A DNA stretch of 64,000 bases from Parvularcula sp. BBD 1991-13 (lineage in GTDB: Bacteria; Pseudomonadota; Alphaproteobacteria; Caulobacterales; Parvularculaceae): assembly GCA_001657385.1 (NCBI GenBank), contig LYSZ01000004.1, positions 310,001 through 374,000 on the forward strand, given 5' to 3'. Shown piece by piece: positions 54,608-62,751 of this stretch (positions are counted from its first letter, which is position 1; each line of letters opens with the position of its first letter). Below the pieces are notes generated by a model. It saw nothing but the letters and a program-made list of their open reading frames with translations, did no database searches and was not told the origin of the DNA. The translations under genes were made by a program, and so were the position numbers.

Positions 54608-55108
54608 ATGGCGACCGGCTTCCTTCGCGAAGCAGCGCCGGCGTCGCGCATCTATGCCGGCCTGTGGATTATTCTGGTCTACGCCGCGTTCGGCCCACCG
54701 CTCGGGTGGGCTGTGCTTGCGGCGTTCTTTGCCGTTTCCGCTGTCGGGAAGGGGATTGTCGAGACCGGCATTGATACCGAGTCAGTGCGCGCATTACTCA
54801 AGGCCGTCCCCGCTTTTCTGGCTGTTCTGTCGATCGGCGGTCTGCTTTCCTATGTCTTCGGCCTCATCCCCGCCTTCCTAACCGGAGTCGCGCTTGCGGC
54901 GTGGCATGGGGCGAGCGGACGGGCGGGATATGCGGCGGCGTTTGTCGCGGCGCTTGCGGCCGGTCTGATCGCGCGTACGGTCAACATTCTCGACAACCGC
55001 GAACTCACCGCGTTTTCGGCGGGGCTGATCTGCGCCGGCCTCGCTTCAAGTCTGATCCTGCGTTTCTTCTTCCGCGGCCTGTTTGCCAAAGCGCCCCGTC
55101 CCGCTTAA
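54608..55108 (+). CDS. Small polytopic membrane protein of unknown function
   Basis: 166 residues from the ATG at 54608, three bases after the previous stop, so probably co-translated. About four hydrophobic segments ('IYAGLWIILVYAAFGPPLGW', 'FFAVSAVGKGIVET', 'AFLAVLSIGGLLSYVFGLIP', 'AAFVAALAAGLIARTVNIL', 'FSAGLICAGLASSLILRFFF'). No family recognised. Context: between DUF3429 and a TauE/SafE permease. Confidence 0.7.
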   Translation: MATGFLREAAPASRIYAGLWIILVYAAFGPPLGWAVLAAFFAVSAVGKGIVETGIDTESVRALLKAVPAFLAVLSIGGLLSYVFGLIPAFLTGVALAAWHGASGRAGYAAAFVAALAAGLIARTVNILDNRELTAFSAGLICAGLASSLILRFFFRGLFAKAPRPA

Positions 55109-55154
55109 GGAAAGGCGGCGCGCGGCGCCGTTCCTTCCCTTGTTGTCTCCGGTT

Positions 55155-55904
55155 ATGACCCCCGATCCCCTTCAGCTCGCCATCCTCTTCGTCGCCGGCG
55201 TGGCGTCCGGCTGGATCAACGTGCTTGCGGGGGGCGGATCGATCCTCACCGTGCCGGTGATGGTGTTCATGGGGCTGCCGGGTCCTGTCGCCAACGGCAC
55301 CAACCGCATCGGCATCATCACCCAGAACATCGCCTCGGTCGCGACCTTCTTCCGCAAGGGCTATTCGGATTTTCGCCTCAGCGCGACGCTGGCCGGCGCG
55401 GCCTGCGTCGGGGCGTTCTTCGGCGCGAATGTCGGCGCCGAGCTTGACGGCGTATGGTTCGACCGCACCATCGCCGTCATCATGATCGGGGTGCTCGTCA
55501 TTATGCTGACCGACATCGGGCAGAAACCGGTCGATCCGGCGGCGCGGCCGCGCAACCTGCTCGCCGGTCATCTCCTCATGGTCGGCGCCGGGGTCTGGGG
55601 CGGTTTCATCCAGATCGGGGTCGGCTTTATCATGATGCCGATCCTCAACCGCGTGATGGGGCTCGACCTGATCCGGGTGAACATGCACAAGGTGTTCATC
55701 GCCCTGATGTTCTCCTTCGTCGCCCTGGCCGTGTTCGCCGTCAGGGTGGAGATCGAATGGGGCCTTGGCGCGGCGCTGGCCGGCGGATACGCCATCGGCG
55801 GCTGGCTCGGCGCGGGCTCCGCCGTGGCGAAGGGCGAGGGGCTGATCAAGCGGGTTTTCTACATCGCCCTGGCGGCGATGGCGGTGAAGCTGCTGTTCTT
55901 CTGA
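55155..55904 (+). CDS. TauE/SafE-family permease
   Basis: 249 residues from the ATG at 55155 (the ORF is open upstream to 55083 without membrane-protein sequence). The family repeat start 'GVASGWINVLAGGGSILTVP' and its second copy 'VGAGVWGGFIQIGVGFIMMP' are clear, with about eight membrane helices. Members export sulfite, sulfoacetate or other organosulfonates, or take up related anions. Its neighbourhood, after a GbsR-like regulator next to cysDN, makes a sulfur link plausible but unproven. Confidence 0.88.
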   Translation: MTPDPLQLAILFVAGVASGWINVLAGGGSILTVPVMVFMGLPGPVANGTNRIGIITQNIASVATFFRKGYSDFRLSATLAGAACVGAFFGANVGAELDGVWFDRTIAVIMIGVLVIMLTDIGQKPVDPAARPRNLLAGHLLMVGAGVWGGFIQIGVGFIMMPILNRVMGLDLIRVNMHKVFIALMFSFVALAVFAVRVEIEWGLGAALAGGYAIGGWLGAGSAVAKGEGLIKRVFYIALAAMAVKLLFF

Positions 55905-56068
55905 CGGCCGGCATGCCGCCCGCCCTCACCTTTTGCGCAGCGTGCGCGAAGCGCAACCGTTTCCATTAAAAGGTGTATGCTGTCGCCCAAGAATTTTACT
56001 AAGTATCTGCTTTTATTAAAAAAGTTTTCCAGAGGCGTTATGCCGCCAGTTTTCCACAGGGGTTTGCT

Positions 56069-56081
56069 TTGACAGACTGTC
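56069..56081 (+). promoter_or_regulatory. Possible -35 box with overlapping palindrome upstream of prpD
   Basis: TTGACA (56069-56074) overlaps the short palindrome GACAG-A-CTGTC (56071-56081), about 105 bases before the prpD start. No good -10 box follows at the normal distance, so the promoter call is weak; the palindrome could be a regulator site for the propionate cluster. Confidence 0.3.
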
Positions 56082-56186
56082 GCAGGTCGGGCACGTAGCG
56101 CGTGACATCGCCGCCGCTGTCGCCGCAAGGCCTTTTATGCGCGCGGCGGCGACACGTTACGCTCTATTATCCGAGAAGGCATCTCC

Positions 56187-57728
56187 ATGGAAATTCATGA
56201 CGTCCGCGCGCATCGCTCCAAAGACAACCTGAAGCGGGAGGACCAGCTCGCCTGGAAGATCGCCGAGGTCGCCGCCGACGCGGTCGAGGTCGACGCCGAG
56301 GCGACGGACATGATCATCAACCGCATCATCGACAACGCGTCAGTGGGGATCGCCTCGCTGAACCGCGGGCCGATCAAGTCGGCGCGGGCGATGGCGAACG
56401 CCCATCCGCGTTCCGGCGGCGCGACCCTGTTCGGCCTGCCCGCGGCGCATACGGTGTGTGCGGAATGGGCGGCCTGGGCGAACGGGACGGCGGTGCGCGA
56501 GCTGGACTTTCACGACACGTTTCTGGCGGCGGACTATTCCCACCCCGGCGACAACATTCCGCCGGTGCTCGCCGTGGCGCAGCAATGCGGCCGCGACGGC
56601 CGCGACCTCGTGCGCGGCGTCGCGACGGGCTACGAGATCCAGGTGAACCTCGTCAAGGCGATTTGCCTGCACGAGCACAAGATCGACCATATCGCGCATA
56701 TCGGACCGTCCGCCTCCGCGGCGGTCGGAACGCTTCTTGGTCTGCCCACGGAGGTCATCTACCAGTCGGTGCAGCAGGGCCTGCATACGACGGTGACGAC
56801 GCGCCAGTCGCGCAAGGGCGAGATCTCCACCTGGAAGGCGTTCGCGCCGGCCTATGCAGGCAAGCTCGCCATCGAGGCGGTGGACCGCTGCATGCGCGGC
56901 GAGGGCGCGCCGAGCCCGATTTACGAGGGCGAGGATTCCGTAATCTCGTTCATTCTCAACGGCCGCACCGCCCGCGACAGGGGCGAGAGCCCGTACGAGC
57001 CGACTTATCACGTGCCCCTGCCGGCCAAGGGCGAGGCCAAGCGCGCGATCCTTGAGACCTACACCAAGGAGCATTCGGCGGAGTATCAGTCACAGGCGCT
57101 GATCGACCTTGCCTTCCGTATGGGGAAGGTCATCGTCGAGCGCGGCGGCTTCGACAAGGTCAAGTCGATCGTTCTGCACACGTCTCACCACACGCATTAC
57201 GTCATCGGCACCGGTTCCGGCGATCCGCAAAAGATGGACCCCAACGCCAGCCGCGAGACCCTCGACCATTCGATCATGTACATCTTTGCAGTCGCGCTTC
57301 AGGACGGCGAATGGCATCACGTCAAGTCCTACGCGCCGGAACGGGCGCGGCGCGAGGACACGGTGCGGCTCTGGCATAAGATTTCGACCACCGAAGACCC
57401 GGAATGGACGCGGCGCTATCACAGCCAGGACCCGAACGAGAAAGCCTTCGGCGCCCGGGTTGTCGTCGCCATGGAGGACGGCTCGGAAATCGTCGACGAG
57501 CTTGGCATCGCCAACGCGCATCCCTTCGGCGCGCGCCCGTTCGGCCGCGCGGAGTACGTGAAAAAGTTCAAGACCCTGACCGAGGACATTCTCGACCCGG
57601 CGGAATCGGAGCGTTTCCTCGATCTCGTGCAGCAACTGCCGAACCTGTCTGCCGAACAGGTCAAACTGCTCAATCCGGTGGCTCCGGCGGGCTATCTGGT
57701 GGAAAATCCGGCGAAGGGGATTTTCTAA
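56187..57728 (+). CDS. prpD: 2-Methylcitrate dehydratase
   Basis: 513 residues of the MmgE/PrpD family. Conserved blocks: '[20 protein letters not shown]', '[20 protein letters not shown]'-type helix, '[19 protein letters not shown]' and '[20 protein letters not shown]'. It removes water from 2-methylcitrate to give methylaconitate (or methylisocitrate precursors). First gene of a cluster that also holds prpB and prpC. Confidence 0.93.
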   Translation: MEIHDVRAHRSKDNLKREDQLAWKIAEVAADAVEVDAEATDMIINRIIDNASVGIASLNRGPIKSARAMANAHPRSGGATLFGLPAAHTVCAEWAAWANGTAVRELDFHDTFLAADYSHPGDNIPPVLAVAQQCGRDGRDLVRGVATGYEIQVNLVKAICLHEHKIDHIAHIGPSASAAVGTLLGLPTEVIYQSVQQGLHTTVTTRQSRKGEISTWKAFAPAYAGKLAIEAVDRCMRGEGAPSPIYEGEDSVISFILNGRTARDRGESPYEPTYHVPLPAKGEAKRAILETYTKEHSAEYQSQALIDLAFRMGKVIVERGGFDKVKSIVLHTSHHTHYVIGTGSGDPQKMDPNASRETLDHSIMYIFAVALQDGEWHHVKSYAPERARREDTVRLWHKISTTEDPEWTRRYHSQDPNEKAFGARVVVAMEDGSEIVDELGIANAHPFGARPFGRAEYVKKFKTLTEDILDPAESERFLDLVQQLPNLSAEQVKLLNPVAPAGYLVENPAKGIF

Positions 57729-57764
57729 AGGGCGCGGGACGCGCCCGAAGCAAAGGAGAACGTC

Positions 57765-58145
57765 ATGCTGGCTTATTCAACCATCGGCGTCAGCGACATG
57801 GACGCGGCGCGGAAATTCTACGACGCGCTGTTCGAGGAGATCGGCGCCAAAGTGCTTTTTGAGCGGCCGGACGGGGGCTTCGTCGGTTACGGCGTGGCGC
57901 CGGGCCAGCCGATGTTCGGGATCGCCCGGCCCTATGACGGCGGCGAGGCGTCGCCGGGCAACGGCAATATGGTCGCCATCGCCGCCAAGGATCCCGCGCA
58001 GGTGAAAGCCCTCTACGACAAGGCGATTGCGCTCGGCGCCTCATGCGCGGGCGAGGCCGGCCCGCGCCTCAACGGCGCGGCCACCTGCGGTTACGTGCGC
58101 GACCCCGACGGCAACAAGCTGAACTTTTTCTGCATGGGCGGTTAA
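57765..58145 (+). CDS. VOC-family (glyoxalase-like) protein
   Basis: 126 residues, one VOC module: 'STIGVSDMDAARKFYDALFE', 'GNGNMVAIAAKDPAQVKALY' and 'YVRDPDGNKLNFFCMGG'. The conserved first metal His is absent from the opening strand, so it may be a non-metal or altered-metal relative. AGGAG is upstream at about 57754. Inserted between prpD and prpB; methylmalonyl-CoA epimerase belongs to this superfamily, but this short protein lacks that enzyme's typical motifs, so function is open. Confidence 0.8.
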   Translation: MLAYSTIGVSDMDAARKFYDALFEEIGAKVLFERPDGGFVGYGVAPGQPMFGIARPYDGGEASPGNGNMVAIAAKDPAQVKALYDKAIALGASCAGEAGPRLNGAATCGYVRDPDGNKLNFFCMGG

Positions 58146-58285
58146 GGATCGGCGTCAACGGCGGCGCCCGCCGCGCTCGACCGCTGGCGCCGGCTTGTCG
58201 GCGCGGCCTGAAGGCGCGGGGCGAAGAGGCGAAGAGACGGGCAAACGCCGGCGCCGAGCCGACGGCGTTCAGATTGGAGACGAAT

Positions 58286-59197
58286 ATGTTGTTTACGGAA
58301 AAATCGCCTGCGGAAAAACGCAAAGCTTTTCGCGAGGGCCTCGCCTCCGGGAAGCTGTTGCAGTTTCCGGGCGCATTCAACCCGCTCTGCGCACAGATGA
58401 TCGAGCGCAAGGGGTTTGACGGGGTCTATATCTCAGGCGCGGTGATGGCCGCGGATCTGTGCTTGCCCGATATCGGTCTTGCGACGATGACGGAGTTCGT
58501 CGAGCGCGGCCAGCAAATCGCCCGCGTGAGCGATCTGCCGGCCTTTATCGACATCGACACCGGCTTCGGGGAGCCGATGGCGGCCGCGCGCACCGTCCGG
58601 TCGATGGAGGAGGCGGGGCTTGCCGGCTGTCACATCGAGGACCAGGTGATGCCCAAGCGCTGCGGCCATCTCGACGGCAAGGAAATCGTGCCGACGGAAA
58701 TCATGGTCCAGCGCGTCAAGGCCGCCGCCGAAGCGAAGCGCGATGCGAATTTCGTCCTGATCGCCCGGTCCGACGCCCGCGCGGTTGAGGGGCTCGACAG
58801 CGCCATCGACCGGATGAAAGCTTATGTGGACGCCGGCGCCGACATGATCTTTCCCGAAGCGATGAAGTCGGAACAGGAGTTCGAGGCGGTGCGCGCCGCC
58901 CTTGACGTTCCGATCCTCGCCAACATGACCGAATTCGGCAAAAGCCGCCTGCTGAACAAGACCGAGCTGGAAAATCTCGGCTTCAATGTGGTGATCTATC
59001 CGGTGACGACGCTGCGCCTGGCCATGGGCGCGTGCGACCGCGGTCTCGACCGCATCCTCGCCGACGGCGACCAGAACGCCATTCTGGACGACATGCAGCA
59101 CCGGCGCGATCTCTACGATCTTTTGCGCTACCACGACTATAACAAGTTCGATGAGTCGATATATAATTTTCAGGTGGGCGATACGCCCATGGAGTAA
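58286..59197 (+). CDS. prpB: 2-Methylisocitrate lyase
   Basis: 303 residues from the ATG at 58286 (TTGGAGA upstream). Isocitrate-lyase/PEP-mutase superfamily: 'GFDGVYISGAVMAADLCLPD', 'FIDIDTGFGEPMAAARTVRS' with the Mg-binding Asp, and the signature 'QVMPKRCGHLDGKEIVP' with the catalytic Cys. Splits methylisocitrate to pyruvate and succinate, the last step of the methylcitrate cycle. An ABM-type gene follows after a single base. Confidence 0.94.
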   Translation: MLFTEKSPAEKRKAFREGLASGKLLQFPGAFNPLCAQMIERKGFDGVYISGAVMAADLCLPDIGLATMTEFVERGQQIARVSDLPAFIDIDTGFGEPMAAARTVRSMEEAGLAGCHIEDQVMPKRCGHLDGKEIVPTEIMVQRVKAAAEAKRDANFVLIARSDARAVEGLDSAIDRMKAYVDAGADMIFPEAMKSEQEFEAVRAALDVPILANMTEFGKSRLLNKTELENLGFNVVIYPVTTLRLAMGACDRGLDRILADGDQNAILDDMQHRRDLYDLLRYHDYNKFDESIYNFQVGDTPME

Positions 59198-59198
59198 G

Positions 59199-59531
59199 AT
59201 GACCGCTGACCGCCAGAACGAGAAGCGCGCCTGTTACGCCGTTATCTTTTCCAGCGTGCGCAAGAATGAGCATCACGGATATGACGAGACCGCGGCGGCG
59301 ATGGAGACGCTGGCGCGGACCATGCCGGGCTATCTCGGGCACGAGGCCGCGCGCGGAAGCGACGGTTTCGGGATCACGGTTTCCTACTGGGAAAGCGAGG
59401 ACGCGATCGCGAACTGGAAGCGGCATGCGGATCATCTGGCGGCGCAGCAGCGCGGCAGAAAAGATTGGTACAGCGATTATATGGTGCGGGTCGCCAGGGT
59501 GACGCGCAGCTACGGAATGAAAAGAGCCTAA
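59199..59531 (+). CDS. Antibiotic biosynthesis monooxygenase (ABM)-domain protein
   Basis: 110 residues from the ATG at 59199 (GGAG just upstream, overlapping the end of prpB). One ABM ferredoxin-like domain: 'RACYAVIFSSVRKNEHHGYD', 'ARTMPGYLGHEAARGSDGFG', 'VSYWESEDAIANWKRHADHL', the block seen in small heme-degrading or quinone-type monooxygenases and stress proteins. Sandwiched between prpB and prpC, so co-transcribed with them. Confidence 0.85.
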   Translation: MTADRQNEKRACYAVIFSSVRKNEHHGYDETAAAMETLARTMPGYLGHEAARGSDGFGITVSYWESEDAIANWKRHADHLAAQQRGRKDWYSDYMVRVARVTRSYGMKRA

Positions 59532-59543
59532 GGAGACGACAAC

Positions 59544-60680
59544 ATGGCGGACAGCGACATAAAATACGGCCTCGCGGGGGTGATGACGGACGACACGGCC
59601 GTTTCCAAGGTGATGCCGGAAACCAATTCGCTTACCTATCGCGGATACGCGGTGCAGGATCTCGCGGAACACTGCCGTTTCGAGGAGGTGGCTTACCTGA
59701 TCTGGAACGGCGAGTTGCCGACGCAGGGCAAGCTCGACGAATTCATCGCCCAGGAAAAGGCCGACCGCGGATTGTCCGATGATCTCATCGCCGTCATGCG
59801 CAAATTCCCCGAGGGCGCGCATCCGATGGCGACCTTGCGCACGGCGGTGAGTTTTCTCGGCCTCGAAGCGGATATCGAAGGCGACCACGCCACGGACCGG
59901 CTTTACGAGCGCTCGATCAGCCTTTACGCCAAGCTTCCGCAGATCGTGGCGGTCGATTACCGCCTGCGCAACGGCTTGGAGCCGATCGCGCCGGACCCGG
60001 ATCTCGGCTTTTCCGAAAACTTCTTCCATATGTGTTTCGGCAAGGTTCCGGCCCCCGAGGTCGTCAAGTGCTTCGACGTGTCGATGACCCTTTATGCGGA
60101 GCACTCCTTCAACGCGTCGACCTTCACGGCCCGCGTCATCGCCAGTTCCCTGTCGGGGATTTACTCCGCCGTCACCGGCGCGATCGGATCTCTCAAGGGC
60201 CCGCTTCACGGCGGCGCCAACGAGGCGGTGATGCACATGCTCAAAGAGGTCGGGACCGCCGAGAATGCGCGGGCGTGGATGCTCGACGCGCTTGCGACCA
60301 AGAAAAAGATCATGGGCTTCGGCCACCGGGTCTATCGTTCGGGCGACAGCCGGGTGCCGACCATGACGCAAGCCTACAAGGCGATGGTCGACATCATCGG
60401 CACCGACGAAGCGAAAATGTACTGGGACATGTCGCGCATCCTCGACGAGACCATGGTGGCGCAGAAGGGGATCTATCCCAATCTCGATTTTCCGGCCGGT
60501 CCGTCCTATTATCTCATGGGATTTGAAATTCCCATGTTCACGCCTATCTTCGTGATGAGCCGCATCACGGGATGGACGGCGCATATCATGGAGCAGCTCG
60601 CGGACAACAAATTGATCCGCCCGCTGTCGAATTATACAGGGCCGGCGCAGCGCGAGGTGGTTCCCATCGGCCAGCGCTAG
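59544..60680 (+). CDS. prpC: 2-Methylcitrate / citrate synthase
   Basis: 378 residues. Citrate synthase fold with 'SLTYRGYAVQDLAEHCRFEE', the substrate-binding His in 'GPLHGGANEAVMHML', 'KKIMGFGHRVYRSGDSRVP' (second His) and the catalytic Asp region 'YPNLDFPAGPSYYLMG'. The short length and linkage to prpB and prpD favour 2-methylcitrate synthase, condensing propionyl-CoA with oxaloacetate; use of acetyl-CoA as well is possible. Confidence 0.92.
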   Translation: MADSDIKYGLAGVMTDDTAVSKVMPETNSLTYRGYAVQDLAEHCRFEEVAYLIWNGELPTQGKLDEFIAQEKADRGLSDDLIAVMRKFPEGAHPMATLRTAVSFLGLEADIEGDHATDRLYERSISLYAKLPQIVAVDYRLRNGLEPIAPDPDLGFSENFFHMCFGKVPAPEVVKCFDVSMTLYAEHSFNASTFTARVIASSLSGIYSAVTGAIGSLKGPLHGGANEAVMHMLKEVGTAENARAWMLDALATKKKIMGFGHRVYRSGDSRVPTMTQAYKAMVDIIGTDEAKMYWDMSRILDETMVAQKGIYPNLDFPAGPSYYLMGFEIPMFTPIFVMSRITGWTAHIMEQLADNKLIRPLSNYTGPAQREVVPIGQR

Positions 60681-60701
60681 CGTCCGGCGGGCAAGGATGG
60701 C

Positions 60702-61313
60702 ATGACGGACCTTTCCACAGACACGGCCTCTCCCCGGGCGCGGAGCGACGCCGAACGCGAACGCGCCAAGGAGGCGGTGCGCGAGCTTATTCGCTGGATC
60801 GGCGACGATCCCGAACGCGAAGGTCTGAAGGATACGCCCCGGCGGGTCGTCGACGCTTTTCTGGAATACTTCCAGGGCTATGAGCAAAACCCCGAGGAAT
60901 ATCTCACCCGCACCTTCGAACAGGTCGGCGGCTATGACGAGATCGTGCTGTTGCGGGAAATCCCGTTCCACTCGCACTGCGAACATCACATGGCGCCGAT
61001 CCTGGGCAAGGCCCATGTCGCTTACCTGCCCCGCGACAAGGTGGTCGGCATTTCCAAGCTCGCCCGCGTGGTGCACGCCTACGCCAAGCGCCTCCAGGTG
61101 CAGGAGCGGCTGACGGCGGAGATCGCCGACTGCATCCACAAGGTGCTCGATCCCTACGGCGTCGCCGTGGTGGTGGAAGCGACCCATGCCTGCATGACCT
61201 GCCGCGGGGTTGAAACGCCCGGCGTTATCATGACAACAAGCCGCATGATGGGCGTGTTCCGCGAAGACGAAAAAGCGCGCCAGGAAGTTATCAAGCTGAT
61301 CGGCCTAACCTGA
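60702..61313 (+). CDS. folE: GTP cyclohydrolase I
   Basis: 203 residues. Zinc ligands and active site: '[20 protein letters not shown]' (Cys, His) and '[20 protein letters not shown]' (second Cys). Also '[19 protein letters not shown]' and '[20 protein letters not shown]'. First enzyme of folate (dihydroneopterin triphosphate) synthesis. Starts 22 bases after prpC; a shared transcript is possible, though its task is unrelated to propionate. Confidence 0.96.
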   Translation: MTDLSTDTASPRARSDAERERAKEAVRELIRWIGDDPEREGLKDTPRRVVDAFLEYFQGYEQNPEEYLTRTFEQVGGYDEIVLLREIPFHSHCEHHMAPILGKAHVAYLPRDKVVGISKLARVVHAYAKRLQVQERLTAEIADCIHKVLDPYGVAVVVEATHACMTCRGVETPGVIMTTSRMMGVFREDEKARQEVIKLIGLT

Positions 61314-61329
61314 ACATTTTGAGGTTTTC

Positions 61330-62106
61330 ATGTCCTATGAATGCATCCTGACCGAAACCGACGGCGGCGTCGGCGTCATCACGCTGAACCGGCCGGAGGC
61401 GCTGAACGCGTTCAACGCCAAGCTGATGGACGAGGTGACCGACGCCGTCAGGAAATTCGAAGCCGACGACGCGGTGGGCTGCCTGGTCGTCACAGGCTCG
61501 GAAAAAGCCTTCGCCGCCGGCGCCGACATCAAGGAAATGGCCTCCAAGGATTACATCGACGTCTTCAAGGAAGACTTCATCACCGCCAACTGGGAGGAAA
61601 CCACCCGCGCCAGAAAGCCGGTCATCGCGGCGGTGGCGGGATACGCCCTCGGCGGCGGGTGCGAACTGGCCCTGATGTGCGATTTCATTATCGCCGGGGA
61701 CAACGCCAAGTTCGGCCAGCCTGAAATCTCCATCGGCGCCATGCCCGGCGCCGGCGGCACGCAGCGTCTGGCGCGTTTCATCGGCAAGTCCAAGGCCATG
61801 GAAATGTGCCTGACCGGTCGGATGATGGACGCGGAGGAGGCCGAGCGCTGCGGCCTGGTCAGCCGCATCGTGCCCAAAGGCGAGTTGCGCGACGAGGCGA
61901 TTCGCGTCGCCAAGCAGATCGCCGGTTTTTCCCGGCCCATCGCCATGCTGACCAAGGAAGCGGTCAACCGCGCTTACGAGACCACCCTGTCGGAAGGCGT
62001 GCGCTTCGAGCGGCGGGTCTTCCACTCTGTCTTCGCCCTCGAAGACCAGAAGGAAGGCATGGCGGCCTTCGCCGAAAAGCGCAAACCGAGCTTCAAGAAC
62101 AAATAA
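61330..62106 (+). CDS. Enoyl-CoA hydratase
   Basis: 258 residues, crotonase fold. Oxyanion-hole segment '[20 protein letters not shown]'; the catalytic Glu pair falls in '[20 protein letters not shown]' and '[20 protein letters not shown]', as in mitochondrial ECHS1-type hydratases. Hydrates 2-enoyl-CoA in fatty-acid or amino-acid breakdown, which would feed propionyl-CoA to the neighbouring prp genes (inference). Confidence 0.94.
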   Translation: MSYECILTETDGGVGVITLNRPEALNAFNAKLMDEVTDAVRKFEADDAVGCLVVTGSEKAFAAGADIKEMASKDYIDVFKEDFITANWEETTRARKPVIAAVAGYALGGGCELALMCDFIIAGDNAKFGQPEISIGAMPGAGGTQRLARFIGKSKAMEMCLTGRMMDAEEAERCGLVSRIVPKGELRDEAIRVAKQIAGFSRPIAMLTKEAVNRAYETTLSEGVRFERRVFHSVFALEDQKEGMAAFAEKRKPSFKNK

Positions 62107-62190
62107 AATACTGAAAAACATTGTCTTTTCGATAAGCGCCGGTCTACGCTCCCGAAGCAGCGTTCGGCGGGCGTTGGAAGCCGCGCCGGA

Positions 62191-62212
62191 CCAGTAGGGA
62201 GCCAGTAGGGAG
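62191..62212 (+). repeat. 11-bp tandem duplication at a ribosome binding region
   Basis: Two exact copies of CCAGTAGGGAG in tandem, immediately upstream of the GTG start at 62221. The second copy and the following AGAAGG supply the Shine-Dalgarno sequence. Confidence 0.8.
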
Positions 62213-62220
62213 AAGGTCAA

Positions 62221-62697
62221 GTGAAGGTTCTATACGGCTTATTGGCTATATTGCTGGTTCAGGCTTGCGCCAGCGGGACAACGACGGTTCTGGCGCCGGC
62301 GAAAAGCGAAGCCAGGTTTTCTTCGGCGTCGATCGAAACCGGCGACGACACCGTCGCCGTGGAAGACGGCCTTGCGGAGTATTACGAGGAGAAGCTGCGC
62401 GAATACCTTTACGCGGAGGACGGTTTTTCCGAAGGCGACGAGCTTACGATCCGGTACAGGTTTATCCAGCTCGACAAGGGAAGCCGGGCCGCGCGCTATA
62501 TCATCGGCTTCGGCGCCGGCAAGGGGGAGTTGACCATCGAGACGGTTTTCCTGGATAGCGAGGGCGTTGAAGTTGCGAGGATTCAATCCGGGGGCGAAAT
62601 CGCCGTGGGTTTCGCCGGCGGCAGCTTCAGGGAAGCGGTCGCGAAGGCGGCCGAGAAAACCGCCGATTACGCCAGGGAGAACCTTCTGGCTGGCTAA
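62221..62697 (+). CDS. DUF4410-type lipoprotein
   Basis: 158 residues from a GTG start with GGGAGAAGG about five bases upstream. Lipobox 'LLVQAC' (Cys16) near the N-terminus. The mature part has 'LTIRYRFIQLDKGSRAARYI', then 'GFGAGKGELTIETVFLDSEG', a pattern of the DUF4410 group of uncharacterised outer-membrane or periplasmic lipoproteins. Function unknown. Confidence 0.75.
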   Translation: MKVLYGLLAILLVQACASGTTTVLAPAKSEARFSSASIETGDDTVAVEDGLAEYYEEKLREYLYAEDGFSEGDELTIRYRFIQLDKGSRAARYIIGFGAGKGELTIETVFLDSEGVEVARIQSGGEIAVGFAGGSFREAVAKAAEKTADYARENLLAG

Positions 62698-62751
62698 ACC
62701 TCCCGTTTCTCTCTAAAACACCGAAACTAGCGGGAAGAGCGCCGGATCACC

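Noticed and set aside
55980-56060. DnaA-box-like words (TTTTCCACA, TTTTCCAGA) beside an AT-rich run, suggesting an origin
   Set aside because: Only two imperfect boxes, no cluster, and none of the genes usually found near an alphaproteobacterial origin are adjacent; the stretch is more simply the prpD upstream region.
58983-61187. A 734-residue minus-strand frame across prpB, the ABM gene, prpC and folE
   Set aside because: Antisense shadow of genes with clear catalytic motifs; no ribosome binding site and no family-like sequence.
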